Below, in pieces: positions 57,034-64,000 of a stretch of DNA of 64,000 nt. The translations under genes and the position numbers were made by a program. Source of the stretch: Thermoclostridium stercorarium subsp. stercorarium DSM 8532 (GTDB lineage Bacteria > Bacillota > Clostridia > DSM-8532); NCBI RefSeq assembly GCF_000331995.1, contig NC_020134.1, positions 1,897,465-1,961,464 of the forward strand, read 5' to 3'. Below the pieces are notes generated by a model. The model was not told the origin of the DNA. It ran no database searches and saw only the letters and a program-made list of their open reading frames with translations. Each line of letters begins with the position of its first letter. The stretch's first letter is position 1.

Positions 57034-57387
57034 TTACAGTTTATTTAATGTCTGAATTACGTAATCCTCCTTAAACGGCTTTACTATAAACCCTTTTGCT
57101 CCAGACAGGACTGCCTCCCTCACATAAGCTTCCTGCCCGAGGGCCGAAATCATTATAACTTTGGAATTGGCATCAAATTTTCTTATTTCCTTCAGTGCCT
57201 GGATACCATCCATGACCGGCATTGTTATATCCATCGTTACAATATCCGGTCTGAGCTCTTTATATTTTTTTACTGCCACTGAACCGTTTTCTGCCTCGTC
57301 CACTACCTGAAAGCCATTCTTTTCAAGCATGGCTTTTAAAGACATTCTCATAAAAGCGGTGTCATCAACGATAAGAACTCTCTTCAT
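57034..57387 (-). CDS. cheY: Chemotaxis response regulator CheY
   Basis: A 117-residue single receiver domain: acidic pair Asp8-Asp9, phosphoacceptor Asp53 (VTMDITMPVMDG), Ser in MISALG and Lys in FIVKPF. The ATG at 57387 has GGGTGA 7 bases upstream and is preferred over an ATG two codons earlier. It is the first gene of cluster 2 and its start is about 170 bases from the left recombination-like site. As an output protein it could act on the flagellar motor or on another target; no flagellar gene is in the window. Confidence 0.94.
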   Translation of the reverse strand: MKRVLIVDDTAFMRMSLKAMLEKNGFQVVDEAENGSVAVKKYKELRPDIVTMDITMPVMDGIQALKEIRKFDANSKVIMISALGQEAYVREAVLSGAKGFIVKPFKEDYVIQTLNKL

Positions 57388-57469
57388 TAGCATTTCACCC
57401 TCTCAAGTCATGTAAAAATACAAAACAAAATAATCAGCCATTCCGGCCTTCAATTGCGTTCCTTTGGCC

Positions 57470-57503
57470 CAAACCCCGGTACTCCGTGTGCCTCCCGGGT
57501 TTG
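57470..57503 (-). promoter_or_regulatory. Hairpin in the cheY 5' leader
   Basis: CAAACCCCGG (57470-57479) pairs with CCGGGTTTG (57495-57503) with one bulge and a 15-base loop. It lies between the left recombination-like site and cheY, without a U run, so any promoter inside the invertible segment would transcribe through it. No strong promoter is visible between this hairpin and cheY. Confidence 0.4.
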
Positions 57504-57555
57504 TTTTCTAAAATTACAAACACAATACATGTTTTATATTTCTTTTCTTTTTTCT

Positions 57556-57585
57556 AAAGTAACAATATGTCCATTTTGTTACATT
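57556..57585. repeat. Left inverted recombination-site-like repeat
   Basis: A 30-bp site with the layout AAAGTAACAA-N10-TTGTTACATT, whose outer arms are themselves near-inverted repeats around an asymmetric centre (TATGTCCATT). The inner 24 bp (57559-57582) occur again in exact reverse complement at 58457-58480. Two recombinase-arm motifs around a short asymmetric spacer is the normal form of a tyrosine-recombinase core site. Confidence 0.85.
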
Positions 57586-57797
57586 ATTTAGAAATAAAAA
57601 GCCTTATATACCGCATGTCTGACGTTAATAACTTTTTAAACATCAATTTTTAGCAAAAAAACTCATGAATCTTTTTAATTATATTTCTGATAAATTGTTG
57701 CATTAGCCGGCAGCTTAGTTACGATATATTATTTGTGCATACCCGGATGATACAGGCATATAAAACCGCTTTAAAACTTTAAAGGGAGGATAGATTC

Positions 57798-58358
57798 ATG
57801 ACTGTGGAACCAATTCGCAGCAAGGAAAAAATTAAAAAAATGTACTATTACTTGAACGGAAAGGATCCCAAATACGGACTGTTGTTTAAATTTGGTCTGA
57901 ACACGGGATTAAGGATAAGCGATATTTTGCCTTTAAAAGTTAAAGATGTCTATACACCGGATAACCGGTTTCGTGAATACCTTATTCTGAAAGAGAAAAA
58001 AACGGATAAGGAGAAAAAAATAAAAATAAACCATTCTTTAAAGAGAGAGATAGATAACTACGTAAAAACGCAAAATTTAAAATATGAGGATTGGCTTTTC
58101 GCGAGCAGAAAAGGAGGGCATATTGGCAGAGTACAAAGCTACCGAGTATTGCGTGAAGCAGCCGAAGCCGTAGGCGTGGAGAACTTTGGCACCCATAGTT
58201 TGCGTAAAACCTGGGGATACTGGACCTATAAAATGTCCCGGTATAATATAGGGCTTATTATGGATACATTCAATCACAGCTCACAAAGTATAACGCTGCG
58301 TTATATAGGTGTAAACCAGGATCAAAAAGATGAGCTTTACTCTTTAGTCCAATTTTGA
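57798..58358 (+). CDS. Short tyrosine recombinase (FimB/FimE-sized)
   Basis: A 186-residue tyrosine recombinase consisting of little more than the catalytic domain. The active-site set is complete: Arg in TGLRISDILPL (near residue 38), Lys in the beta-hairpin region KEKKTDKEKKIKI, His-x-x-Arg in THSLRKTWGY, His in FNHSSQSIT and nucleophile Tyr in LRYIGV (near residue 170). The N-terminal core-binding domain of XerC/D-type integrases is missing, as in FimB and FimE, which invert a promoter. AAAGGGAGG lies 8 bases before the ATG. It is flanked by inverted 24-bp repeats, so inversion of its own segment is its probable job. Confidence 0.92.
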   Translation: MTVEPIRSKEKIKKMYYYLNGKDPKYGLLFKFGLNTGLRISDILPLKVKDVYTPDNRFREYLILKEKKTDKEKKIKINHSLKREIDNYVKTQNLKYEDWLFASRKGGHIGRVQSYRVLREAAEAVGVENFGTHSLRKTWGYWTYKMSRYNIGLIMDTFNHSSQSITLRYIGVNQDQKDELYSLVQF

Positions 58359-58362
58359 GTAT

Positions 58363-58402
58363 AATAAAATTCCCAAATAAATTATTTGGGAATTTTATTT
58401 TT
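58363..58402. terminator. Strong bidirectional terminator after the recombinase gene
   Basis: AATAAAATTCCCAAATAA and TTATTTGGGAATTTTATT are perfect complements (58363-58399) around one base, so the real loop is about 5 bases, followed by a T run. It isolates the recombinase gene from the outward promoter that follows. Confidence 0.85.
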
Positions 58403-58419
58403 GGACGTATTTAAATACG

Positions 58420-58446
58420 TTGAATAATTAACAATCTTGCCGATAT
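58420..58446 (+). promoter_or_regulatory. Sigma-D (sigma-28)-like promoter near the right end of the invertible segment
   Basis: GCCGATAT at 58439-58446 is an exact match to the -10 element of Bacillus sigma-D promoters. A TTGA at 58420-58423 is 15 bases upstream, in the place of the usual TAAA. It reads rightward into the site at 58454 and then into 350 bases without a rightward gene. After inversion it would read leftward into cheY. The -35 element is only a partial match. Confidence 0.5.
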
Positions 58447-58453
58447 ATAATTT

Positions 58454-58483
58454 AAAGTAACAAAATGGACATATTGTTACATT
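58454..58483. repeat. Right inverted recombination-site-like repeat
   Basis: AAAGTAACAA-N10-TTGTTACATT with centre AATGGACATA, the reverse complement of the left site over the inner 24 bp and matching it at 28 of 30 positions. Flanking bases outside the 30 bp are unrelated, which marks the limits of the repeat. Confidence 0.85.
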
Positions 58484-58836
58484 GCATATAGGAAAACTCT
58501 GCCCTCTAATTGAATAATATTTTTCGCATTATTATTTACCACATTTAAATGACAAATAAACATTTTTGTTTCTAAAGCAACTGCCAGATCCTACAATTAC
58601 TGAAAAGCTGCACCGTTTTCCTAACAACTAATATCCAGCTATCCATAGTTCTTTCAATCATTCCGCCTACACACCGTGCGACATTTTTCATCCACTTGAA
58701 TTACCCCTGTGCACATGAAGGTTTCTGTCCACGGATTTCATATGCCCTCACATCGGCTATAGGATTTTAAAACGGTTTTTTACAATAATTACGTGAACCC
58801 AATACAGTATAAAACGATTTTTTGGCATGCAGCGCC
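58484..58836. other. Intergenic stretch without a recognisable gene
   Basis: About 350 AT-rich bases. No open frame with a ribosome binding site on either strand and no strong hairpin. In the present orientation the outward promoter of the invertible segment points into this sequence. Confidence 0.5.
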
Positions 58837-59064
58837 TTATTCAGTTTTATTTGTTTTGTTTTTTAAATAGAAATCAACAAAACTTTCGATTGTGAACTCT
58901 TTCAATTCTGATATATCATTATTAATCAGTCTGAAAAAACAGCTCGGAATTTCCCCGTCTTTAAGATTTTTACGCACGCAGGGATCACATCCTTTGGAAT
59001 GGTTATTAGGATGCAATTTGCAGCTTAAATCGGTGCATGTGCAAAAATGTTTTTTATTTTCCAT
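58837..59064 (-). CDS. DUF6485 Cys-rich small protein
   Basis: A 75-residue protein with the pattern CTCTDLSCKLHPNNHSKGCD followed by CVRKNLKDGEIPSCFF, five Cys and two His residues that look like a metal-binding site. I recognise it as the DUF6485 family, widespread in anaerobes and of unknown role. GGGAGC lies about 11 bases before the ATG. It stands alone between the invertible segment and the polyamine operon. Confidence 0.75.
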   Translation of the reverse strand: MENKKHFCTCTDLSCKLHPNNHSKGCDPCVRKNLKDGEIPSCFFRLINNDISELKEFTIESFVDFYLKNKTNKTE

Positions 59065-59314
59065 ATCTACTTATTGCTCCCTTCCGCATTATGCATGGAG
59101 CATATTATATCACGCGGCTTTTTTATTGTAAAGAAATGCAAAATTTTTACATGAAAAAATATTTTCCTAAAAACATGAAAGTTTTAATGGAATTTCAATT
59201 CTTCAAAGGTTAATTATTATGTTTTGGCTAAAAACAGATACCATGTCATTTTTTTATTTTGGTTTAAAAACCGGTACCAAAGACATTCCCGACTATACGC
59301 CTGACAAAACAAAA

Positions 59315-59341
59315 CCCCCGATACCGTAACAATACCGGGGG
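59315..59341 (-). terminator. Terminator of the polyamine operon
   Basis: On the minus strand CCCCCGGTA and TATCGGGGG form a stem with one mismatch, followed by TTTTGTTTTG. It lies 20 bases after the nspC stop. The rest of 59065-59360 holds no gene that I can see. Confidence 0.8.
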
Positions 59342-59360
59342 CTGCCAAATTTATCTTACA

Positions 59361-60536
59361 CTACGACAGACGTCCTTTGAAGTCTTCATATCCAAACTTT
59401 TTGATTATTCTTAATCCGTCTTTATCGTTATATACCGCTATTGCAGGAAGGTTTACGCCGTTAAATGTATTGTTTTTGACCATCGTATAAATTGCCATAT
59501 CGGTAAAAAGAAGAACGTCGCCTTCCTGCAACGGTTCTTTGAAGGAATAATCCCCTATAACGTCGCCTGCAAGGCATGTAAGCCCGCCAAGCCTGTAAGT
59601 ATAGGGATACATTCCTGCGTCGCCTGCCCCTACTATTTTGGGCCTGTAAGGCATTTCAATAACATCGGGCATGTGGCATGCCGCGGAAGTATCCAGTATT
59701 GCTATGTCAACTTTATTTTTCACAAAATCCAGAACCCTGGCAGCCAGATACCCCGCATTCAAAGCTATCGCCTCGCCGGGTTCGAGATAAACCTCCACAC
59801 CGTATTTATTTTTCATATACATAATGCATTCACTCAGTGTTTCCATATCATATCCGGGCCTGGTAATGTGATGTCCTCCGCCAAAGTTTATCCATTTCAT
59901 CCTGCTTATATATTTTCCAAACTTCCTGTCCACCACTTCAATAGTTCGCTTTAACACATCAGAGTTCTGTTCACACATGGTATGAAAATGCAGGCCGTCT
60001 ATGCCTTCCAAATCATCCTCCCTGAAATTCTCCAGCGTTATACCAAGCCTGGAACCCTCGGAACACGGATTATAAATCTGAGTTTCAATTTCCGAATACT
60101 CCGGGTTTATCCTCAGCCCGCATTCTATTTTCCTGCCTGAAGATTTAACCCTGGCTTTGTATTTGTTCCACTGGGAAAAGGAATTAAAAATTATATGGTC
60201 GCATATTTTCATTATCTCATCAAATTCTTCTTCCCTGTACGCCGGAGCGTATATATGCACTTCTTTCCCCTTCATCTCCTCAAAACCCAGCCTTGCCTCA
60301 AAAAGCGAACTGGCTGCCGTACCGCTGAGGTATTTGCCGATAAGCGGATACAGCGAGTACATCGAAAAAGCTTTCTGGGCGAGGAGAATTTTGCAGCCTG
60401 TCCTGTCCATTACGTTTTTAAGTATCCTGAGATTTTTCTCCACAAGCCTCTCATCTACAATGTATATCGGTGTTGGAAGCCCGGATATATCAATATCCAA
60501 ATCAACGGCTTTGAAACTTTGGACACTTTTATTCAT
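59361..60536 (-). CDS. nspC: Carboxynorspermidine/carboxyspermidine decarboxylase
   Basis: A 391-residue PLP-dependent decarboxylase of the alanine-racemase fold. The PLP Lys lies in ILLAQKAFSMYSLYP near residue 54, and GLHFHTMCEQNSD, NFGGGHHIT and LEPGEAI follow as pyridoxal and substrate motifs. The C-terminal half carries the catalytic Cys region LGGLTCLAGDVIGDY. It removes CO2 from carboxyspermidine (or the aminopropylagmatine analogue). The ATG at 60536 has AGGTGA 6 bases upstream. It is the last gene of the operon, 10 bases after the dehydrogenase gene. Confidence 0.94.
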   Translation of the reverse strand: MNKSVQSFKAVDLDIDISGLPTPIYIVDERLVEKNLRILKNVMDRTGCKILLAQKAFSMYSLYPLIGKYLSGTAASSLFEARLGFEEMKGKEVHIYAPAYREEEFDEIMKICDHIIFNSFSQWNKYKARVKSSGRKIECGLRINPEYSEIETQIYNPCSEGSRLGITLENFREDDLEGIDGLHFHTMCEQNSDVLKRTIEVVDRKFGKYISRMKWINFGGGHHITRPGYDMETLSECIMYMKNKYGVEVYLEPGEAIALNAGYLAARVLDFVKNKVDIAILDTSAACHMPDVIEMPYRPKIVGAGDAGMYPYTYRLGGLTCLAGDVIGDYSFKEPLQEGDVLLFTDMAIYTMVKNNTFNGVNLPAIAVYNDKDGLRIIKKFGYEDFKGRLS

Positions 60537-60546
60537 CCGCACTCAC

Positions 60547-61746
60547 CTAATCCAAAATATCGGGTGTAAAACTTTCCTTCCACGGCAGGCCGTTTTTGTT
60601 CAGCGCATCCATAAACGGATCGGGATCAAGTTCTTCTACATTGAATACGCCCGGCTTTTTCCATTTGCCGGTCAGTACCATCATTGCACCTATCATTGCC
60701 GGAACACCGGCGGTATATGAAACTGCCTGAGACCCAACTTCCCTGTAGCATTCCTGATGGTCACAGACGTTATAGACATAATAATCCCTGGGCTTGCCGT
60801 CTTTAACTCCCCGGAATATGCACCCGATATTTGTCTTGCCTTTTGTTTTGGGCCCCAGCGTTGCCGGATCGGGCAGAACGGCCTTCAAGAATTTCAGTGG
60901 CTGTATGAGCTTACCCTCAAATTCTATCGGTTCTATCGACGTCATGCCGACATTCTGGAGAACCTGAAGGTGGGTAAGATATTTCTGGGAAAACGTCATC
61001 CAGAATCTAATTCTCTTTACACCCTTTATGTTCTTTGCCAGCGATTCTATTTCCTCATGATGCAGCAAATAAATATCCATGTTGCCTATCTCCGGAAAAT
61101 TGTAAGTTCTTTTGATTTCCAGCGGTTTTGTTTCAATCCATTCCCCGTTTTCCCAGTAAAGTCCCGGTGCCGTTATTTCACGTATATTGATTTCCGGGTT
61201 GAAGTTAGTGGCAAACGGATAGCCATGATCCCCGGCGTTACAGTCCAGTATGTCTATGTAGTGAATTTCATCAAAATAATGTTTCTGGGCATAGGCAGTG
61301 AATACTCCTGTAACACCGGGATCAAAACCACAACCCAAAATAGCGGTAATTCCTGCCTTTTCATATCTTTCTTTGTATGCCCACTGCCACTTGTACTCAA
61401 ATTTCGGGATCTCGGGTGGCTCATAATTGGCAGTATCCAGGTAATCGGTTCCTGTGGCAAGGCACGCATCCATTATGGTCAGATCCTGATACGGCAGTGC
61501 AACATTGATGACTATGCCGGGTTTGAAGTCATTGATTAAACTTATGAGCTCTTCCGTATTGTCGGCATCAACTTTTGCAGTATGTACTTTGGTTTTTCCC
61601 CCGTCCAGTTCTTTTTTGAGCTGATCGCATTTTTCTTTTGTCCTGCTCGCAATTAAAATTTCTTCAAATACATCGGGATTTTGCGCACATTTATGGGCAA
61701 CAACCCTGCCCACTCCTCCTGCACCGATAATCAGAGCTTTTCCCAT
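60547..61746 (-). CDS. Carboxynorspermidine/carboxyspermidine synthase (saccharopine dehydrogenase family)
   Basis: A 399-residue NAD(P)H-dependent dehydrogenase. The N-terminal Rossmann motif is LIIGAGGVGRVVAHKCA at residues 5-21, and the rest is a saccharopine-dehydrogenase-like domain (ALPYQDLTIMDACLATGTDYLDTA, GCGFDPGVTGVFTAYA). In the carboxyspermidine pathway it condenses aspartate semialdehyde with a diamine and reduces the imine. GGAGG lies 8 bases before the ATG. Placed directly before nspC, it forms the standard two-enzyme module. Which amine it uses (putrescine, diaminopropane or agmatine) is not visible. Confidence 0.94.
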   Translation of the reverse strand: MGKALIIGAGGVGRVVAHKCAQNPDVFEEILIASRTKEKCDQLKKELDGGKTKVHTAKVDADNTEELISLINDFKPGIVINVALPYQDLTIMDACLATGTDYLDTANYEPPEIPKFEYKWQWAYKERYEKAGITAILGCGFDPGVTGVFTAYAQKHYFDEIHYIDILDCNAGDHGYPFATNFNPEINIREITAPGLYWENGEWIETKPLEIKRTYNFPEIGNMDIYLLHHEEIESLAKNIKGVKRIRFWMTFSQKYLTHLQVLQNVGMTSIEPIEFEGKLIQPLKFLKAVLPDPATLGPKTKGKTNIGCIFRGVKDGKPRDYYVYNVCDHQECYREVGSQAVSYTAGVPAMIGAMMVLTGKWKKPGVFNVEELDPDPFMDALNKNGLPWKESFTPDILD

Positions 61747-61839
61747 CTCTAAACCTCCGTTCAGTTAATATTTAAAATATATTAAAAAACAAATATTTTA
61801 AACCGTTGCCATAATTAAAACACAACACGCTGTTTCATG

Positions 61840-62691
61840 TTATTTGTACACATATAAAAGAACCTCTCTCAAAAGCTTGCATGCAAGCACCGTTGACGCT
61901 CCGCTCGGGTCAAGCGGCGGAGAAAGTTCCGTCATGTCAAGAGCAACTATATCGAGGCACGATACTTTTCCAACCGCGTCAAGGAGCTCGGAGAACGTCA
62001 CACCGCCTGCCTCAGGAGTCCCCGTACCTGGGAATACCGATGTATCAAGTACATCCAAATCAATTGTCAAATAAACCGGTTTTCCTTTTAATGCCTCCAC
62101 CACTCCATCCAGACGGCTGAAATCAAAGAAACTGGTGTAAACATGGTCTTTTCCCCAGTAAATTTCCTCCCTGGAACCGCTTCTGATACCGAACTGAAAA
62201 ATTCTGCGGTCACCCACCAGTTCCCAGCAACGCCGCATCACCGTCGCATGGGACAAGCTTTCACCCAAATACTCGTCCCTTAAATCCGAATGAGCATCAA
62301 AATGAATAATATGAAGGTCTTTGTATTTTTTCACCGCGGCGCGTACGGCACCTAAACTGACCAGATGCTCCCCGCCTATCATAAACGGGATTTTACCGTC
62401 GTTTAAAATTCTGTACGCATATTCTTCAATTATTTCAAGTACCTTAACCGTATTACCCAAAGGAAGTTCCAGATCTCCGGCATCAAATACGCGGATATCT
62501 TCAAGATCCCTGTCCTGATAAGGGCTGTATGTTTCTATCGAGTAACTTTCACTGCGTACCGCAGAACTTCCAAACCTTGCACCCGGTCTATACGAAACCG
62601 TTCCGTCAAAAGGCGCGCCGAATACTACTATTCTGCTTTCTTCATAACTGTTATCACAGCCTATAATTTTGCTTGCATTGTTATCATGCAT
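61840..62691 (-). CDS. speB: Agmatinase / aminopropylagmatine ureohydrolase
   Basis: A 283-residue ureohydrolase with a binuclear Mn site: GGEHLVSLG, HFDAHSDLRDEY, and LTIDLDVLDTSVFPGTGTPEAGG contain the metal-binding His and Asp residues in the canonical order. It splits urea from agmatine (giving putrescine) or from aminopropylagmatine (giving spermidine). It overlaps the end of speE by 8 bases and its ATG is too close to GGAG for a normal site, so translation is probably coupled to speE. A 93-base gap separates it from the dehydrogenase gene. Confidence 0.94.
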   Translation of the reverse strand: MHDNNASKIIGCDNSYEESRIVVFGAPFDGTVSYRPGARFGSSAVRSESYSIETYSPYQDRDLEDIRVFDAGDLELPLGNTVKVLEIIEEYAYRILNDGKIPFMIGGEHLVSLGAVRAAVKKYKDLHIIHFDAHSDLRDEYLGESLSHATVMRRCWELVGDRRIFQFGIRSGSREEIYWGKDHVYTSFFDFSRLDGVVEALKGKPVYLTIDLDVLDTSVFPGTGTPEAGGVTFSELLDAVGKVSCLDIVALDMTELSPPLDPSGASTVLACKLLREVLLYVYK

Positions 62692-63529
62692 TCTCCAGCA
62701 GCTCCTTTACATAATTTGGCAGTGCAAAACAACCCCTGTGCAGTTCGGTGTTGTAATACCTCGTTTTTAAACCAAGGGAATTCCAGTTTTCTTTAAGGTC
62801 AGCAACCGGATGAAACCCTTTTGACGCAAATCCAAAAAGCCAGTGTCCCGACGGATAGGTCGGTATATGGGCCTGATAAACCTCGGCCACAGGGAAAATC
62901 GATTTTATTCGTTTATGGGCCCGTTGCATCGACAGAGCGTCATTAGGGTAATAAGGACTTTCATGCTGGTTTACCATAATACCCCATTGTTTTAATGCTT
63001 TGTAGCAATTTCCGTAAAACTCTCTTGTAAACAAGTCCTCTCCCGGTCCGAAGGGATCGGTTGAATCCACTATTATCAAATCATATTCATTATTTTTTCT
63101 TCTCACAAATTTAAGCCCGTCCTCAAAATATATGTTCACACGGGAATCATCAAGCCTGCACGAGGTTTGGGGCAAATATTCCCTGCAGATATCCACAACA
63201 AGCTTGTCTATCTCAACCATATCAATTCGTTTTACAGAATCATATTTTGTAAGCTCTCTGACCACTCCCCCGTCTCCTGCTCCAATAACAAGCACATCCT
63301 GGATTTCAGGGTTTACCGCCATAGGTATATGCGTAATCATTTCATGGTATATAAACTCGTCTTTTTCTGTAAGCATAAGGCAGCCGTCCAAGACCAGAAC
63401 CCTGCCAAATTCATAGGAATCAAACACGTCTATGCGCTGGAATTCACTCTCCAGGCTTATAACCGGCTTGTCAACCTTAATGGAAAAACGGGCGTAATTC
63501 GAGTGATATTCGGTAAACCATAAATCCAT
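62684..63529 (-). CDS. speE: Spermidine synthase-family aminopropyltransferase
   Basis: A 281-residue aminopropyltransferase. An N-terminal beta domain carries FQRIDVFDSYEFGRVLVLDG and the decarboxylated-SAM-binding Rossmann core has IGAGDGGVVRELTKYD, MVEIDKLVVD and DLIIVDSTDPFGPGEDLF, with the catalytic Asp in DSTDPFGP. GGAGGG lies 6 bases before the ATG. It lies 2 bases after speA. It needs decarboxylated SAM from SpeD, which is not in the window. The acceptor may be putrescine or agmatine. Confidence 0.93.
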   Translation of the reverse strand: MDLWFTEYHSNYARFSIKVDKPVISLESEFQRIDVFDSYEFGRVLVLDGCLMLTEKDEFIYHEMITHIPMAVNPEIQDVLVIGAGDGGVVRELTKYDSVKRIDMVEIDKLVVDICREYLPQTSCRLDDSRVNIYFEDGLKFVRRKNNEYDLIIVDSTDPFGPGEDLFTREFYGNCYKALKQWGIMVNQHESPYYPNDALSMQRAHKRIKSIFPVAEVYQAHIPTYPSGHWLFGFASKGFHPVADLKENWNSLGLKTRYYNTELHRGCFALPNYVKELLENA

Positions 63530-63531
63530 AT

Positions 63532-64000
63532 TTATCCCTCCACAACCAGAATATTCTCCAGTTTCATATCCTGGGTGCCCATCAGCAGACTGCCCTTGTC
63601 CTTCGCATAAAATATATAATCTATTATTTCTTCAGTTATTCTTTCACCGGGAGCCAGGATTGGAATACCGGGAGGGTATGCCATTACGAATTCCCCACTG
63701 ACTTCTCCTTTGCTGCATTTTAACGGCATCATTTTCTTACTGCTGTAAAATGCTTTCTGCGGAGTATAAACCACATGGGGATTTATGTAATTATAGTCGA
63801 GCATGCCGGCAGGCTCCCTTGAATAAAGTCTTTTTATTTCGTACAGGGCTGAAATAAGGCGTTCAATTTCCATGGCCCTGTCGCCTGCGGACACAATGGC
63901 TAAAATATTGCACAGATCTCCAAATTCGACCTGAATTCCGTATTCATCCCGCAAAATATCGTAAACCTCTATTCCGGTAAGACCTGTATCCCTTGTATTA
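63532..64000 (-). CDS. speA: Arginine decarboxylase (Orn/Lys/Arg decarboxylase family), C-terminal part, cut by window edge
   Basis: The last 156 residues of a fold-type I PLP decarboxylase of the Orn/Lys/Arg class. RDEYGIQVEFGDLCNILAIVS leads into the C-terminal domain, and VAYTP-like PHVVYTPQKAF and AYPPGIPILAPGER are family signatures. The PLP Lys lies beyond the window. The frame is open to the edge (codon N-T-R-D-T-G at 63999), so the protein starts outside. As first gene of the speA-speE-speB operon, arginine decarboxylation to agmatine is the likely activity; lysine or ornithine cannot be excluded on this fragment. Confidence 0.92.
   Translation of the reverse strand, partial: NTRDTGLTGIEVYDILRDEYGIQVEFGDLCNILAIVSAGDRAMEIERLISALYEIKRLYSREPAGMLDYNYINPHVVYTPQKAFYSSKKMMPLKCSKGEVSGEFVMAYPPGIPILAPGERITEEIIDYIFYAKDKGSLLMGTQDMKLENILVVEG

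Larger units (their letters stand above)
57556..58483. mobile_element. Putative invertible DNA element containing its own recombinase
   Basis: The 868 bp between the two inverted sites hold one tyrosine recombinase gene, its strong terminator and, near the right end, a sigma-D-like promoter directed outward. Sites in opposite orientation flanking the recombinase predict inversion rather than excision. The element lies just upstream of the cheY-cheW-cheA-receptor-cheR-cheB operon. The geometry resembles the fim switch (short recombinase, invertible promoter), but here the recombinase gene is inside the inverting segment. Confidence 0.7.

Noticed and set aside
57798-58358. Prophage or integrative-element integrase
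   Set aside because: There are no phage or conjugation genes nearby, the protein lacks the core-binding domain, and the flanking sites are inverted rather than direct, which favours inversion over excision.

Overview
The window looks like the chromosome of an anaerobic, Gram-positive, low-to-moderate GC Firmicute of the class Clostridia. The gene content resembles the cellulolytic group around Acetivibrio/Hungateiclostridium and Thermoclostridium, but this placement is inferred from gene families, not from a database match. Supporting signs are strong AGGAGG-type ribosome binding sites, a feoAAB operon with a FeoB-associated Cys-rich peptide, type I and type III glutamine synthetases, a split ferredoxin-type glutamate synthase, several long clostridial chemoreceptors and a carboxyspermidine-type polyamine operon. 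No rRNA, tRNA or CRISPR array was seen.

Layout. 1-8.1 kb: a DtxR-type regulator and the ferrous-iron uptake operon with two operator-like palindromes, then an SDR oxidoreductase, a YbaK deacylase, a BrnQ transporter and a flavodoxin. 8.2-19.5 kb: a dCache chemoreceptor; a VTC-domain / DUF4956 / carbohydrate-binding lipoprotein operon divergent from an OmpR/EnvZ-type two-component pair; and a poly-HAMP chemoreceptor split by a frameshift, with its CheW. 19.8-25.7 kb: an accessory patch with an uncharacterised HTH protein, an ISL3-family element, a small secreted protein with a possible partner, a 27-bp-stem perfect palindrome and the 3' half of an ammonium transporter-PII fusion gene. 26-30.6 kb: chemosensory cluster 1 (cheA-cheW-cheR-cheB), preceded by a decayed MFS gene.

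31.4-47.6 kb is a nitrogen-assimilation block: asnB, pyrG, an ANTAR-domain regulator, a type I glutamine synthetase interrupted by an 1.88-kb ISL3-family element (8-bp target duplication), the three-gene split glutamate synthase, and divergently asnA-glnN and purA. Three leaders in this block (asnB, the glutamate synthase operon, asnA-glnN) carry a hairpin with a six-base A-x-x-G-G-C loop whose sequence overlaps the 5' arm of an intrinsic terminator. That is the architecture expected of ANTAR antitermination targets, and the likely regulator is encoded in the same block.

47.8-58.5 kb is chemosensory cluster 2, transcribed leftward as cheY-cheW-cheA-giant receptor-cheR-cheB. The receptor (1478 aa, no membrane segment) has about eleven 56-residue repeats on each side of its signalling tip, giving a symmetric, very long coiled-coil hairpin. 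Just upstream of cheY lies a 0.87-kb segment bounded by inverted copies of a recombination-site-like sequence (24 bp identical). It encodes a short FimB/FimE-sized tyrosine recombinase and a sigma-D-like promoter that points out of the segment, away from the che operon in the present orientation. This looks like an invertible (phase-variable) switch for the che operon and is the strongest candidate for a new system here.

58.8-64 kb: a DUF6485 protein and a polyamine operon (speA-speE-speB-carboxyspermidine dehydrogenase-nspC), with speA running off the window edge. Several apparent frameshifts (chemoreceptor, IS transposase, MFS gene) sit in A/T homopolymers, so sequence error has to be excluded for those.
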